Shown: positions 19,434 to 30,560 of the stretch, piece by piece
Layout: each line of letters begins with the position of its first letter
How positions within the stretch are numbered: position 1 is the stretch's first letter
Assembly (NCBI GenBank): GCA_028583605.1
Contig: CM053330.1
Coordinates: forward strand, 26,801,233-26,865,232
Direction: 5' to 3'
Length of the DNA stretch: 64,000 bases
DNA from: Dastarcus helophoroides
Taxonomy: Eukaryota; Arthropoda; Insecta; Coleoptera; Bothrideridae
Translations under genes and position numbers: made by a program
The notes under the pieces: model-generated
Told to the model about the DNA's origin: nothing
What the model saw: only the letters and a program-made list of their open reading frames with translations
Database searches by the model: none

Positions 19434-20689
19434 AAACCTATTGGTCTGTGCATTATAGAATTTTAAAATTGATTATTATTTTTTCCTAAAATTTAGAAAC
19501 CTTTTGTAAAAATTGCCAATATTTTAAATTAAGACTGCCAGAGAAAAAAAAATGTTTTATTTATACTTTTTCCTCAATATATCGAATTTAAACTTAAAAT
19601 TTTTAAATAGGAAAATTCGAAAAAACTTTTAAATATGCTTTAAAATTGAAGTAAAAATTTTGAGTAAATTGTTGCCATTAAAGAAAAATATCTATTATAG
19701 AAATAATTTGAAATATTTAGTGTTTAATTAAAATTTGAGTCAACATTTTTGCCAATAATATATAGTTTAATTTTGAATTTTTAAGAAAAGGGGTCCTTTA
19801 GCAGGGTAAACATGATGAAGTGGCCCCTAAATGGGAATCTGTAATAAAATTTTCGGTAAATTATCACCTTGAAATACGAATAAGATTTATGTGCATTTCT
19901 ACTCGATACTTCAATGTGCCTAGAAAGTATTAAAAATTTAGTCAACGTAATTTTTTTTAAATTGTTGATATTTTTTAACTAAATTAGTTAGAAAGATAAA
20001 ACCAACGACATTTCTAAGTTAATGTTTCATGGTATAATATGACTGTTTTTCGTAATTTTTAGTTGATTTTATTCGTGCCAAAAATCGATAGAAAATGTAA
20101 TAAAATATAAAAAGGATTTTGTTTAACTTTACATTTAACTTTACCATGCTATAATTAAATACAAACTGCAGAAAACAAAACAACTTTACTTAAAAAATAG
20201 CAACATTTTTTTATATTCTGAAGGGTGAGAACTTTAACTTAATTTTTTTTCAAAGTGTTGCACCAATTTTTATTAGGTAAATTTTTCATATGTTATAGTA
20301 TTTAATGAGTACTATAATATATATATTAATTTCGTGATTGTATCTCAAATAAAGTAAATGCAAAAAATTAAATTATTTTTTTAAAATTTTTTGGGTAGCC
20401 AGAATTAATCAAAAAATATGAAAAACAATATATAATATATTTTAAAATATTAGTTATAATATGTCGTTGGTTTCATTTTTCTTATTTACTTCAAAACATT
20501 TATTTAAAATATACAAAAAAATTTAAAAATCTCCTTAAATTGACAATTTTTTTAATATCTCGTAGTCACCTTGAAATACCGAGCCCTAATACACATACAT
20601 TTTATTTATTTGCCCAGGTGATAACTTTCCGAAAATATTATTATAGGTTCCCATTTGTGGGATATTTCGCCATATTTATCCTGGTAGAC

Positions 20690-20826
20690 AATTTATCGTA
20701 ACTCAATTCATATTTACTATTTGATTTCTTAGGTAATAATGTCTAGGATATTTCACTTGCGTCTTAAGAAATGCCAGCTGAGATGCAATGTATTGATTTT
20801 GTCCTAAAAGCACTCATTTTATAGCT
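20690..20826 (+). repeat. Middle piece of the interrupted dispersed repeat
   Basis: ATTTATCGTAA through CCTAAAAGCACTC matches about 54117-54260, with patchy identity. It is followed by a further insertion (20827-21165). Confidence 0.65.
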
Positions 20827-21165
20827 ATTAATGTAACGAGATTATTATGCAATTTATAATAATCGAAAACGTTTCCAGGCGATGAGGCATTAGCCGACTC
20901 GTCTGGCCAGGTCCGAGATTGTTTAAATCGCTAATAATCAAGTTTTATTGCATCTTTGATGACGGTGACATAAAAAACTCATCAAATTTTTAAAATGAAA
21001 TTTGTATCTAGGGTATTATAATAGGTAACTAACGTATTATAACTGTAATCAACGTATCATGTGCTACTAAGTTATTAGGAAGCTGCTATACTATTATGAG
21101 GTTAATAATTATTAATAAAGATTTAATTTTGAGGACACTTAATTTTCCATGATACGATAAAATAT
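20827..21165 (+). mobile_element. ~340-bp non-coding element (TAGCTATTAATG family)
   Basis: It starts TAGCTATTAATGTAACGAG and ends near GATACGATAAAAT. A second copy lies at 46379-46675 plus about 48533-48580, itself split by a 1.86-kb insertion. The internal hairpin CCAGGCGA...TCGTCTGG is kept in both copies. There are no open frames and no clear terminal inverted repeats, so the class is unknown. Confidence 0.6.
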
Positions 21166-21350
21166 TTTATTGGGTAAATACTTTAGTTTGACAGATTGAT
21201 TCTACATTATAATTTTCATTTTTCATTCCAAAAAAGACATTTGCTCTTATCGTATGCTGTGATTAGTGTGGATATGAAATCGACCACTTACAGCGCGACT
21301 TCCGTTACGTCCGTTCACTAGACTGATATGGCCTATCTATCCTGCTCGCG
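21166..21350 (+). repeat. Right piece of the interrupted dispersed repeat
   Basis: TCACTAGACTGATATGGCCT and CTATCTATCCTGCTCGC match the end of the copy at about 54300-54460. Confidence 0.65.
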
Positions 21351-22640
21351 AGTTGTAAAAAAAAAGTCAATTTTTCAGATCCTGAATTGGCATTGTGATT
21401 AAGACGGGGGATTTGTAGGTTTATTTACCTAATAACACATTCATTTGTGTACAATTTCAAGATTCTAAAGTTAATATTATGTTCGAGCTGAATTTTTTAA
21501 TCAATGTCTGTTTTTTTGTATCATGCCATTTTGCTTTCCTGCTGCTTCGTTAATTAAAAAACCAGCCAGAATTGACACTTTTAATCTTCCGAATTAGGAG
21601 ATTAGCATTCGCATTCATTCATAGTGGAGATATGCGTGTTGCTTTTGAAGGATAATGAAAGCCTACAAGCTTTTAAAAACCAACTGAGAATAGTCGAAAT
21701 GAATTCCTTTTTTTTTCTTGCATTGCTGTTGTAATTTATCCTTAGTAACTCGCGATATTGAGGTGGTTAGTTTTATCGAATAAAGACTCATTACTCTAAT
21801 TTAATCGTATGCTGAAAATTTCTATTCATGCCATTAATGTCTGATATTTTGACTTTGATTTATTTTAACATTTTATCAAATTCCTAATTTTAAATATGGA
21901 AGTAGCTGATGTGGAACAGCTTTGGCAATCACATAACCTCCAATTTCGACTTGACTAGTGAATTTTTGGTTTATTTATTTATTTATCTTTGTTATTTTGC
22001 CGCTCTTTCAGATGCGCGGGTATAATCTTCGTAAATTATACAGGCTGAAACAAATTTGATATCCTACAGGAACTCTGAAACAAATTTGATATCCTACAGG
22101 AACTCTGAAACTATTATAGATACAACGGAGTTTAAATGGGCAAAGGAGCACAGAATTTAATGCCTAACAATATTCCGCTAAGAAAACAACTGAATTCCAC
22201 TTTGTTTTGATTTTATTTGGAAAAAATTAAAAATTTCCATTTTTAAAAATCAGCTATAACTTGTTTACTTGAATTCCAACAGAACAAAAATTAAAAACCG
22301 TATTATTTAGTCTTCTTCTTAAGGCCCTTTCATTGGTGTACGATATTTTTTTCTGAAGTAAACTATTTCCGAAAAAATTATATAAACTTTATTATTTGTT
22401 ACGGACACCATATTGAATTTTATCATTTACGAATTCAGTATATTTTTTTTGATTAATTTGATATGTCATGGTATATTTCAAATGTGGCAAAGTGGGTTAA
22501 ATAAAGTAATTTATTATTAAAAATAATCGAAATAGGCGATGTAACTTTTAATAATAAAAAATACAATTCGTAAAAAAGCAACAATTGTTATTGAAACAAC
22601 AAAAATATGGCAACAAATTCTATAGGCTAGTCAAATTATT
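21351..22640. other. Intronic stretch with one short tandem duplication
   Basis: No gene was recognised. A 30-bp unit (CTGAAACAAATTTGATATCC...) is repeated twice in tandem at about 22045-22110. Confidence 0.5.
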
Positions 22641-23157
22641 TGTTACCTTTCAAAAGATCGGGTAACGCTGATTTCACTCTCATGTTGTTTAGAGTAAGGT
22701 AGAGGTAAAAAAACCAACCTTTCGACATTGGAAGCCCTGCGCTTAATTCGTAAACCTCAAAAAATTAAAATTTGGTACTTTTTTTAGTTTTTCAAAAATA
22801 ATATTTTTTTTAACCAACAGCGAAATATTAGCTAGCTATTATCTTTTATAAAGAGCACAAAATTATAAACAATATGGTGTATAAAGTTATTTTCTAAACT
22901 TAATAACAAGCGAGCTATGAATATTACTAATCAAAAAAATTCAAGATAAGGCCTCTAATATACTTTTATTAGTTGTAAAATAGTACTCCCCAGTCAAATT
23001 ATTCATGTTACCTTGCAAAAGGTCAAGTCCATAGAAGGTTTTACCCCTTTACCACATCGGCAATTCATCAAATAATTACGCGATACGTATTTCTCCAGCA
23101 GAACTGGCATTTTCAAGCGCACTAATCTTAATTAAATAGTAAAAGAAGTACCGACAT

Positions 23158-23201
23158 CATCTGCATTGAGATTCAAATCGATTTGAATCTCAAAGCAGAT
23201 G
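23158..23201. repeat. 44-bp palindrome
   Basis: CATCTGC, then GAGATTCAAAT centred on ATCGAT, then GCAGATG on the far side. The palindrome is perfect except for a 3-base internal bulge (ATT versus AAA). It could extrude as a cruciform or fold as a hairpin. Confidence 0.7.
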
Positions 23202-23282
23202 CTGCCCTTCTTCTGCAGACAGCAGGCACCTTACAGGATATACTTCTTCAGGGATTGGACCGTGTCAAAGAACTACTAAAAG

Positions 23283-23324
23283 TGTTCGACGTTTCGCCCA
23301 CCATCGTAGGGGGCTTCAGGAACA
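23283..23324 (-). ncRNA. Hammerhead-like remnant (second family)
   Basis: On the minus strand GTTC is followed by CTGAA, a GCCC...GGGC stem, GAAA, the self-complementary ACGT, C and GAAC. Stem I pairs GTTC with GAAC. The core lacks the GA of CUGANGA, so this copy is probably inactive. A further decayed copy at 45241-45270 (minus) keeps GGTGGGCGAAACGTGAAC. Confidence 0.4.
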
Positions 23325-24079
23325 AAGAAAAGAAACAATAAATAAAAAGAGAAGTATAAGGGAGAAAAGAAAAAAAGAATGAAAAGGTCAATTTCAAAAC
23401 ATCAGAGCACGGTAACTCAGTATGTCCACCATACCAGAGGCGAAACTCTTCTGAATTGAAAATTGGTACAAAGGATAAGAAAGTTTAGACAGAAGGCACC
23501 TTAATTTATTTTCAGTCTTGAAGCAAACGATTATTTTAGGGCAGTGTCCGTCTCTCACTCGGCTAAATAAAAGTATTTATACCTTTTTGTCACTTTGGTC
23601 CATCAACTGGCGACATATAAAACATATTTTCGTTGAAACTAGCATTTTGACAAGAAAGCAAACTGAAATGGGTGTCATAAGCAGAGTAGGAGAGTCGACT
23701 TCTATTTTCTGAAATGGGCCTTTACCTTGTTAATTGCAACTTTTAGAAAATGACTTTTCCAAAGCGCTGCAACTTAGAGTGGTAGATCATTTTGTTCCCT
23801 TTACAAATTATAATAACTATTGTTACCCTACGTCGCTTAGGAGAAAAACTAAAACAAGGACGAAATTTTAATCTTTTCTTGAAGATTGCGGATTAAGCAC
23901 AGGGCTTCCAATGGGAAATTCGTTTTTTTTTACCTCTACCTTACTCTAAAGAACATGAAAAGAAAATCAGCGTTACCCGACCTTTTACACGGTAGATGTT
24001 TTTTTCAGTACAATTTCGCTACTATATCAAAATAGTGATTAGTAACCGCGATATGTACGACTCCTTTTAAATGACGTAA

Positions 24080-24720
24080 TAGTCCAGTCGGCGAGGAAAT
24101 CGCTATAGAGGTGAAAAATACAAACTAATACAACAGCGATTTTATTACTGCAATCTATTAGTAGGTCAATTTTAAGCATATGTCTAAGTTGGCGCGACGC
24201 GGGGGGCTGTGCGTCAGCCACCATTTTGATAAACGCGTTTTAGTAAATATCTCGAGAATGGTCGATCCTATGAAGAAAATATAAGAAACCATATTTATAG
24301 AAAAATAGATAATTTAACTTTTTTTTTAAACATATTTTTCTATAAAATGAATATTTTACGAGTTATTACAATGAAAATTTTTACTTTTTAGTTTTTTCTT
24401 AATAGTTTTAAAACGGTTAGCATTTATTGGTAACAGTTAGAATCAAAGTTATAGAACATAAAATTCTCTACAAATTTGATATATATTTTATTTTTCTAAA
24501 GTTAATAGTTTGTGAATTATAGTGCGATGAAAATTTACCGGTCTCGATAAATTTTAAGTTACGAATTTCTTCACCACCTAAAGAACATAACACAGTAAAG
24601 AACTATTCTATACTAGAAATCAAATGTGTATTTATGCCAAAGGTGCTTTTAACCCCCAAACATTAATTTGATGAGACAATATAAAATTGTATTTTCAATG
24701 AAGCGTAGAAAAAACAGTTT
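24080..24720 (+). repeat. Terminal-repeat unit A (plus)
   Basis: It starts CAGTCGGCGAGGAAATCGC and carries the hallmark GGGGGGCTGTGCGTCAGCC followed by ATAAACGCG. It is inverted almost base for base at 26465-27078. Related units start at 24883 and about 25738 (plus) and end at about 27960 and 30043 (minus). Confidence 0.8.
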
Positions 24721-26104
24721 CATCACAATAATCTATATTAAAAACTATCACATTCAAAAAATATGCCAATGCGGGAAGTATGATGAAAAGAGCATTGCCT
24801 GCTCGTAAAGGAGTCACTTCAGCAAAATAATACATTTTGTCGACTTATAGGCTGACGCGATTAAAATATTTTTCATGCACAATAGCCCAGTCGGCGAAGC
24901 TTTTTTTTGTACAAAATAATACAACAGCGATTTTATGATTGCAATCAATTAATAGGTTAATTCTGAGCATAAATTCAAGTTGGCGCGGTGCGGGGGGCTG
25001 TGCGTTAGCCGCCATTTTGATAAACGCGTTTATGTAATTATCTCGATAATGGTTGGTCCTATTAAAAAAGTACAGGAAATCATTTTTGTAGAAAAATATA
25101 TGACTTATCTTTTTTATAAATAATATTTTTGTATAGGATAAATATTTTAAAAGTTACTACGTTGAATTGTTTTCTCTTTTTAGTTTTTGCTTGATAATTC
25201 GTAAACAAATAACTCTACATTGATAATAGTTATTATCAAAGTTGTAGAGCATAAAAAAATTAACACATTTTGTATAAAACATTTTTTTCTAATGTTTATA
25301 GTTTAGAAGCTGTAATAAAATAACTATCCGAGTTAATTAAGAAAACGGCGTTTTATCAAATTGTATGCGCAGTAAATGCTGACTTATCGACAGCAGATGT
25401 TATTTTAACTGGAATGTCTCATTGCTCCAATATTTACTGGACAAATGGAGAATAGGTATAATTTTAGATCTTTTGTTATTATAGCTTTTATAAACTATGA
25501 TCTTTACGAAAATGTTTTTATAAAATTTATAGACAGTTTTATACCCTATAAATATGCTGTTGGCCGATTTGGAAGTAGATTAAGAAAAAAATAAGTGACA
25601 ATTTTTTGGCGTAATAATTTAAAATATGTGTCTAAAAAATCGCTTCCAATAAAAATATTAAACTACTTATTTTTACATCAATATGATCTTTCCCATTTTT
25701 TCTTTTTTTTTTTCACAGTTACGCAGTGGGAAAAATGTATTTGAAGTATAATTCAACAGCAATTTTATGAATACAGCCTATTAGTAGGACAATCCTGTCT
25801 ATGAAGCCAAATGGACGCGATGTGGGACGTCGTGCGTTAGCCATTATTTTGATAAATGCGTTTTTGTAAATATTTTGAGAATAGTTGGTTTTATGAAGAA
25901 ACTACAAGCAACCTATAAAGATAAAAATGTTTATTTTGGCTGCTACTCTAAAAAGTAACAGCGTTGAAGTGTTCATTTTTTAGTTTTTGTTTAGTAAAAT
26001 TGGTAAGCGGCTTACAAGAGTAATTGATAACAGTAACTATCAAGGTTGTAAAAGAATTAGAAAATCTACAATTTAAAAAAAAATGGGTTTTCCTAAAATT
26101 TGTA

Positions 26105-26428
26105 GTGTAGGACTTCTTCGACAAATAGCCGCAGATGCCTTCCTTTTATCAGCATCATTTTTTCGACATGACTTGTGGACACTAATAACAAAGATAGATT
26201 TTTCTCAAAAAAAACTATCTGTTTAAACAATGAAAACTATTTAGTTCAATTATCTTTATTTACCTTACCTCACAGATTCTAAATTTTTCAGAAATTCTTT
26301 ATGTACCTTCTGGCCTCTTAATTTGCTGGCAGTTAAAAGAGATCTAATACCTCTACTTTTAACATTCACAACATCACCTTTACTTAAAGTTTTTCCACAA
26401 ATGAAACAATCATTCAGTTTTTTACCAT
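26105..26428 (-). pseudogene. Two-exon zinc-binding protein, mirrored copy
   Basis: This is the inverted copy of the gene at 27257-27600. Exon 1 (26428-26269) ends at a donor GTAAGG, and exon 2 (from about 26182 downward) follows a TTATTAG acceptor. Cys-x2-Cys and His-x3-Cys are conserved (CFICGK, VHKSCRKN). A length change in the A-run after the start codon throws ATG 26428 out of frame and gives an early TGA, so this copy is broken unless it starts elsewhere. Confidence 0.5.
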
Positions 26429-26464
26429 AGAAACGCCCTTTCCCTGTTTTTTCTGTTTTCTACA

Positions 26465-27078
26465 ATTAATTGAAAATACAATTTTATATTGTCTCATCAA
26501 ATTAACGTTTGGTGGTTAAAAGCACCTTTGGCATAAATACAATACACATTTGATTTCTAGTACAGAATAGTTCTTTAGGTGGTGACGAAATTCGTAACTT
26601 AAAATTTATCGAGACCGTTAGATCTTCATCGCGCTATAACTCACAAACTATTAATTTTAGAAAAATAAAATATAAATCAAATTTGTAGAAAATTTTATGC
26701 TCTATAACTTTGATTCTAACTATTACCAACAAATGCTAACGGTTGTAAAACTATTAAGAAAAAACTAAAAAGTAAAAACTTTTCATTGTAATAACTCGTA
26801 AAATATTCATTTTATAGAAAAATATGTTTTATAAAAAAGTTAAGTTATATATTTTTCTATAAATATGGTTTCCTGTATTTTCTTCATAGGATCGACCATT
26901 CTCGAGATATTTACTAAAACGCGTTTATCAAAATGGCGGCTGACGCACAGCCCCCCGCGCCGCGCCAACTTAGACATATGCTCAAAATTGACCTACTAAT
27001 AGATTGCAATAATAAAATTGCTGTTGTATTCGTTTGTATTTTTCACCTCTTTAGCGATTTCCTCGCCGACTGGGCTAA
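26465..27078 (-). repeat. Terminal-repeat unit A' (minus)
   Basis: Inverted near-identical partner of unit A, ending CCTCGCCGACTGGGCT. With unit C it brackets the minus-strand gene copy, so 25738-27078 may be one element of about 1.34 kb with divergent inverted ends. Confidence 0.75.
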
Positions 27079-27256
27079 AGCTGCTATTTTGATAGGCCGC
27101 TCTTTTATTTAGCCGCTTCTTTTAAGTTCTTTTAAGTGCGATACATATTTACGCAGTGATCGTGATAATTGTATAATTTTTCAATCTTAAACGGAGTTTA
27201 GCACTACTATAGCTAGCAGTCACAAAATATATTTTGTTTCTTGAAAGGGCGTTTCT

Positions 27257-27600
27257 ATGGTAAAAAAAATGAGTGAATGTTTCATTTGTGGAAAAACTTT
27301 AAGTAAAGGTGATGTTGTGAATGTTAAAAGTAGGGGTATTAGATCTCTTTTAACTGCCAGCAAATTAAGAGGACAGAAGGTACATGAAGGATTTCTGAAA
27401 AATTTAGAATCTGTGAGGTAAGTTAAATAAAAGATAATTGAACTGCATAGTTTTCATTATTTAAGCAGTTTTTTTTTTGAGAAAAATCTATCTTTGTTAT
27501 TAGTGTCCACAAGTCATGCCAGAAAAATTATGCTGATAAAAGGAAGGCATCTGCGGCTATTCGTCGAAGAAGTCTTAAACTACAAATTTTAGGAAAACCC
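27257..27600 (+). CDS. Small spliced protein with CxxC...HxxxC zinc-binding pattern
   Basis: Exon 1 (27257-27417) reads MVKKMSECFICGKTLSKGDV and on to LRGQKVHEGFLKNLES. It ends at a consensus donor GTAAGT. Exon 2 starts at 27504 after TTGTTATTAG and restores the frame, giving VHKSCQKNYADKRK and then SAAIRRRSLK. The frame stays open to about 27620. The Cys-x2-Cys in exon 1 and His-x3-Cys in exon 2 suggest one zinc site. The layout resembles the N-terminus of a family of long arthropod and hydrozoan proteins that multiply like transposons, but I cannot name it. It lies inside the inverted-repeat cluster, so it is likely a fragment of the element's own gene. Confidence 0.5.
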
Positions 27601-28039
27601 ATTTTTTTTTTTAAATTGTAGAGTTTCTAATTCTCTTACAATTTTGATAGTTACTGTTATCAATTACTCTTGTAAGCCGCTTACCAATTTTACTAAACAA
27701 AAACTAAAAAATGAACACTTCAACGCTGTTACTTTTTAGAGTAACAGCCAAAATAAACATTTTTATCTTTATAGGTTGCTTGTAGTTTCTTCATAAAATC
27801 AACTATTCTCAGAATATTTACAAAAACGCATTTATCAAAATAATGGCTAACGCACGACGCCCCAAATCGCGACCATTTGGCGTCATAGACAGGATTATTC
27901 CACTAATAGGTTGTATTCATAAAATTGCTGTTGAATTATACTTCAAATACATTTTTGTAAAACTGTCGTTAAAAGTGACATTTTTAGTTCATCGATAAGT
28001 GAACTAAAAATTGACTTTTATAATGATACGTGTCAAAAA

Positions 28040-28089
28040 TACTTTTAACACTAGTGCGATAAAGTTTTTTCGCACTAGTGTTAAAAGTA
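28040..28089. repeat. Perfect 20-bp inverted repeat, 10-base loop
   Basis: TACTTTTAACACTAGTGCGA (28040-28059) is exactly complementary to 28070-28089. It lies next to a second, imperfect hairpin at about 27974-28020 and directly before the hAT MITE. Confidence 0.85.
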
Positions 28090-28096
28090 AATATAG

Positions 28097-28291
28097 CAGC
28101 GTTTCCCAAACTTTTTTTGCCCTGACCAGGTTGTTTTTAATATTTCCCCTTCGCGATCCACCAAAAGATGTTTTAATTACATTTTAATGTAAAAGAACTA
28201 ATCATGTGTGAGTATGAAGACAATTTTGCAACCTGGTATTTTATTTTTATGGCCCGGTGCCGGTTTGTGACCCACTATTTAGGAAACGCTG
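28097..28291. mobile_element. 195-bp hAT-type MITE with 8-bp target duplication
   Basis: The ends CAGCGTTTCCCAAA and TTTAGGAAACGCTG are inverted with one mismatch in the first fourteen bases. The flanks are AAATATAG and ATATATAG, 8 bp with one difference. Length, ends and duplication fit non-autonomous hAT elements. Confidence 0.8.
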
Positions 28292-29121
28292 ATATATAGC
28301 AATATGCAATATTATTAAATAGAAAGCTGTACCGAAAAAATTAGAAAGATTTTTTTTTGGTTGAACGAACTGGTCCTTGATTATTGTGTAATATTGTTTC
28401 CAAACATTAAAACATATTTAAATAGTTATAAATTATTTATTTATAATATTAATTTTACCATTACAAGCTGAACGGTTACTTATATTAGTTTTCCTGAGAA
28501 GTAATTGCAGAGATATTTATGCTAGTAATCCACGCAAACACTAGGACAGATGTTGCTTTTAGTTCGACGCAACTTTTTACTACATATTTAGTCTGGAGCT
28601 TCATTCAAAAAAATCTTGTACGCTTGTTTTAATACTTGCTTATATCCTAGTTGTTCTTGATTCGAAAACTAGCTTTTATCATAGAGAGATTCCAAAACTT
28701 AGAATTTCCTTCGACGTAAATCAAAAATATATTTTGAGTGAAGTTATCCGCTAGATTCTTTATTTCATACCATCATATTTTTGTCCCGATTTCTGGGGCA
28801 ATAAGTTTCAGTTGATGTATGTGCTGTTTCTTCAATATCTGGTGGAATAATAAAATTGCTTTAATTTCCCATCTTTCCTTCAAAATTCATGTTTATTAGC
28901 CATAAAATTTACAATATTTTAGGACAGGTTCAATTGTGGTTACTAATAAACATTAAACAACTTACAATTGTTTTACTTAGTTACACTCTATCCAGCACCT
29001 GACTTGATTGTCAGATGTAATTGTCAATTATGTAATTCAACACGCAAACAATAAATCGAAAATTCAACCCTAGAGGCAGCATTTTCTTTTTTAATTTAAC
29101 AGTTTTACAAAAAATATTGTA

Positions 29122-29236
29122 TGATACACTTGTTAAAAGTGATTTTATTTTGTTCGTGGGGTTGCTCCACTCGCTACGCTCGTTCCGCAATACTCCCCAC
29201 TCACAAAATAAAATGTCACTTTTAACACTTGTATCA
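29122..29236. repeat. 115-bp hairpin with GC-rich loop
   Basis: TGATACACTTGTTAAAAGTG and ATTTTATTTTG are mirrored by CAAAATAAAATG and CACTTTTAACACTTGTATCA. The loop CTCCACTCGCTACGCTCG is strikingly GC-rich. Confidence 0.75.
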
Positions 29237-30187
29237 TAAATAACTATTTTCCTACTGCGTAACTGTGAAAAAAAAAAAAGAAAAAATGGGAAGATCATAT
29301 TGATGTAAAAATAAGTAGTTTAATATTTTTATTGGAAGCGATTTTTTAGCCACATATTTAAATTATTACGCCAAAAAATTGTCACTTATTTTTTTCTCAA
29401 TCTACTTCCAAATCGGCCAACAGTATATTTGTAGGGCATAAAATTGTCTATAAATTTTTTAAAAACATATTTTTAAAGATCATAGTTTATAAAAACTATA
29501 ATAACAAAAGATCTCAAATTATACCTATTCTCCACTTGTCCCATAAATATTGGAGCCATGAGACATTCCTGTTGTCTGCTGTCGATAACTAGTCAGCATT
29601 TATTGCGCATACAATTTGATAAAAAACCGTTTTCTTGATTAACTCAGATACTTATTTTATTATCGCTTTTAAATTATAAACTTTAGAAAAAAATGCTTTA
29701 TACAAAATGTGTACATTTTTTTATGCTCTACAACTTTAATAATAGCTATTATCAATGTAGTGTTATTTGTTTACGGATTATCAAGCAAAACTTTAAAAGA
29801 GAAAACAATTCAACGTAATAACTTTTAAAATATGTATCCTACAAAAATATTATTAATAAAAAGGAAGGACCAACCATTATCGACATAATTATATAAACGC
29901 GTTTATCAAAATGAGGGGCTAACGCACAGCCCCTCGCACCGCACCAACTTGAATTTATTCTCAAAATTAACCTGCTAATTGATTGCAATCATAAAATCGC
30001 TGTTGGATTATTTTGTATAAAAAAAAGCTTCGCCGACTGGGCTATAAATCTCTGAAACATTCTAAGAATTTTATTGGGAGAGACTTGCCCATTACTCATA
30101 CGCAGGTGTGCGTTCTAGACTTCTCTAAAAGTGAAGTATTCTAAGACGGATAATCTGCATAAATATGAGAGTCATTTCTAAACACCT

Positions 30188-30372
30188 CATTTACACTAGA
30201 CACTTTATTTCATACATTTCTCTCTGATAAAAATATATTGACATAAGTGTCAACTAGCCTGAGAGAAGCTATCCGAGACTTTCCTGTGAAAATAAGTGTC
30301 AAATAGCTTCTTTCAGGATAGTTGACACTCTCTCGGAGAGAAATCTACGGAATAAAGCGTCGAGTGTAAATG
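30188..30372. mobile_element. 185-bp fold-back MITE
   Basis: CATTTACACTAGACACTTTA...GTGTCAACTAGCCTGA is mirrored by TCAGGATAGTTGACAC...TAAAGCGTCGAGTGTAAATG. The arms of about 80 bp leave almost no loop. Confidence 0.75.
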
Positions 30373-30454
30373 TAATGTTAGTTTGTTAGATATTTTACGT
30401 TACGCGAATATGTTTTTCTTTTTCTTTGTTTTTTTTTTGATGAAACTAACTAAT

Positions 30455-30560
30455 CCTTAGTTATCTTCCAAAATTGATATACAAACCTGAAACCAAGAAA
30501 GATAAAACACACAAAAACATTTGCTCTAATGCGTTTTGATAACCAAGCTCACATCTTCAG
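30455..30560 (-). repeat. Half copy of the fold-back / hammerhead-like family
   Basis: TTAGTTATCTTCCAAAATTG and CTGAAACCAAGAAAGAT are one arm. On the minus strand CTGAAGATG, a weak stem, AAAACGCATTAGAG is the decayed hammerhead-like part (G12 changed to A). Confidence 0.55.

Larger units (their letters stand above)
17602..20689. mobile_element. ~3.1-kb insertion with inverted ends
   Basis: The left end carries AAGTGGCCCCCAAATGGGAA with a following GTTATCACC block, and the right end (about 20520-20689) carries the same blocks inverted (GGTGATAACTTTCCG, CCCATTTGTGGG). A third arm in plus orientation starts at about 19797. The insert therefore seems to be composite: an inner ~0.9-kb inverted-repeat element at 19797-20689 and further pieces to its left, including the palindrome at 17915-18922 and a hammerhead repeat at 19.3 kb. 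No open frame of a transposase was recognised. The superfamily is unknown. Confidence 0.6.
22651..23987. mobile_element. ~1.34-kb element with ~95-bp inverted ends
   Basis: The left end has GATCGGGTAACGCTGATTT and AGAGTAAGGTAGAGGTAAA followed by TGGAAGCCCTG. The right end has the same blocks inverted (CAGGGCTTCCAA, TTTACCTCTACCTTACTCT, AAATCAGCGTTACCCGACC). The interior has no transposase and contains a further repeat that shares CCATAGAAGGTTTTACCCCT with 31.97 kb, plus the palindrome at 23158-23201 and a hammerhead-like remnant at 23.3 kb. Confidence 0.65.
27961..29254. mobile_element. 1.29-kb insertion in the right arm of the cluster
   Basis: In the left arm, the sequences at 25725 and 25740 are adjacent. 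In the right arm they are split at TACATTTTT and CCTACTGCG, so what lies between is an insert. Both ends of the insert contain GTTAAAAGTGACATTTT in inverted orientation (about 27973 and 29215). It contains a hAT MITE and two hairpins, and no transposase. Confidence 0.65.
24880..30045. mobile_element. Giant inverted-repeat cluster with arms of ~1.6 kb
   Basis: The left arm 24880-26460 (units B and C plus a gene fragment) is mirrored by a right arm made of 27240-27960 and 29255-30045. The right arm is split by a 1.29-kb insertion. Outer ends read AGCCCAGTCGGCGAAGC and GCTTCGCCGACTGGGCT. The central loop (26465-27240) holds another unit, A', that pairs with unit A outside the left arm. The order of units is A, B, C, gene (minus), A' (minus), gene (plus), C' (minus), B' (minus). 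All units share one terminal-repeat vocabulary, so this is a pile-up of one DNA-element family. Superfamily is not assignable from the ends. Confidence 0.7.

Noticed and set aside
28097..28291. tRNA-derived SINE
   Set aside because: The inverted CAGCGTTTCC ends and the 8-bp flanking duplication fit a hAT MITE better. No A-rich tail.
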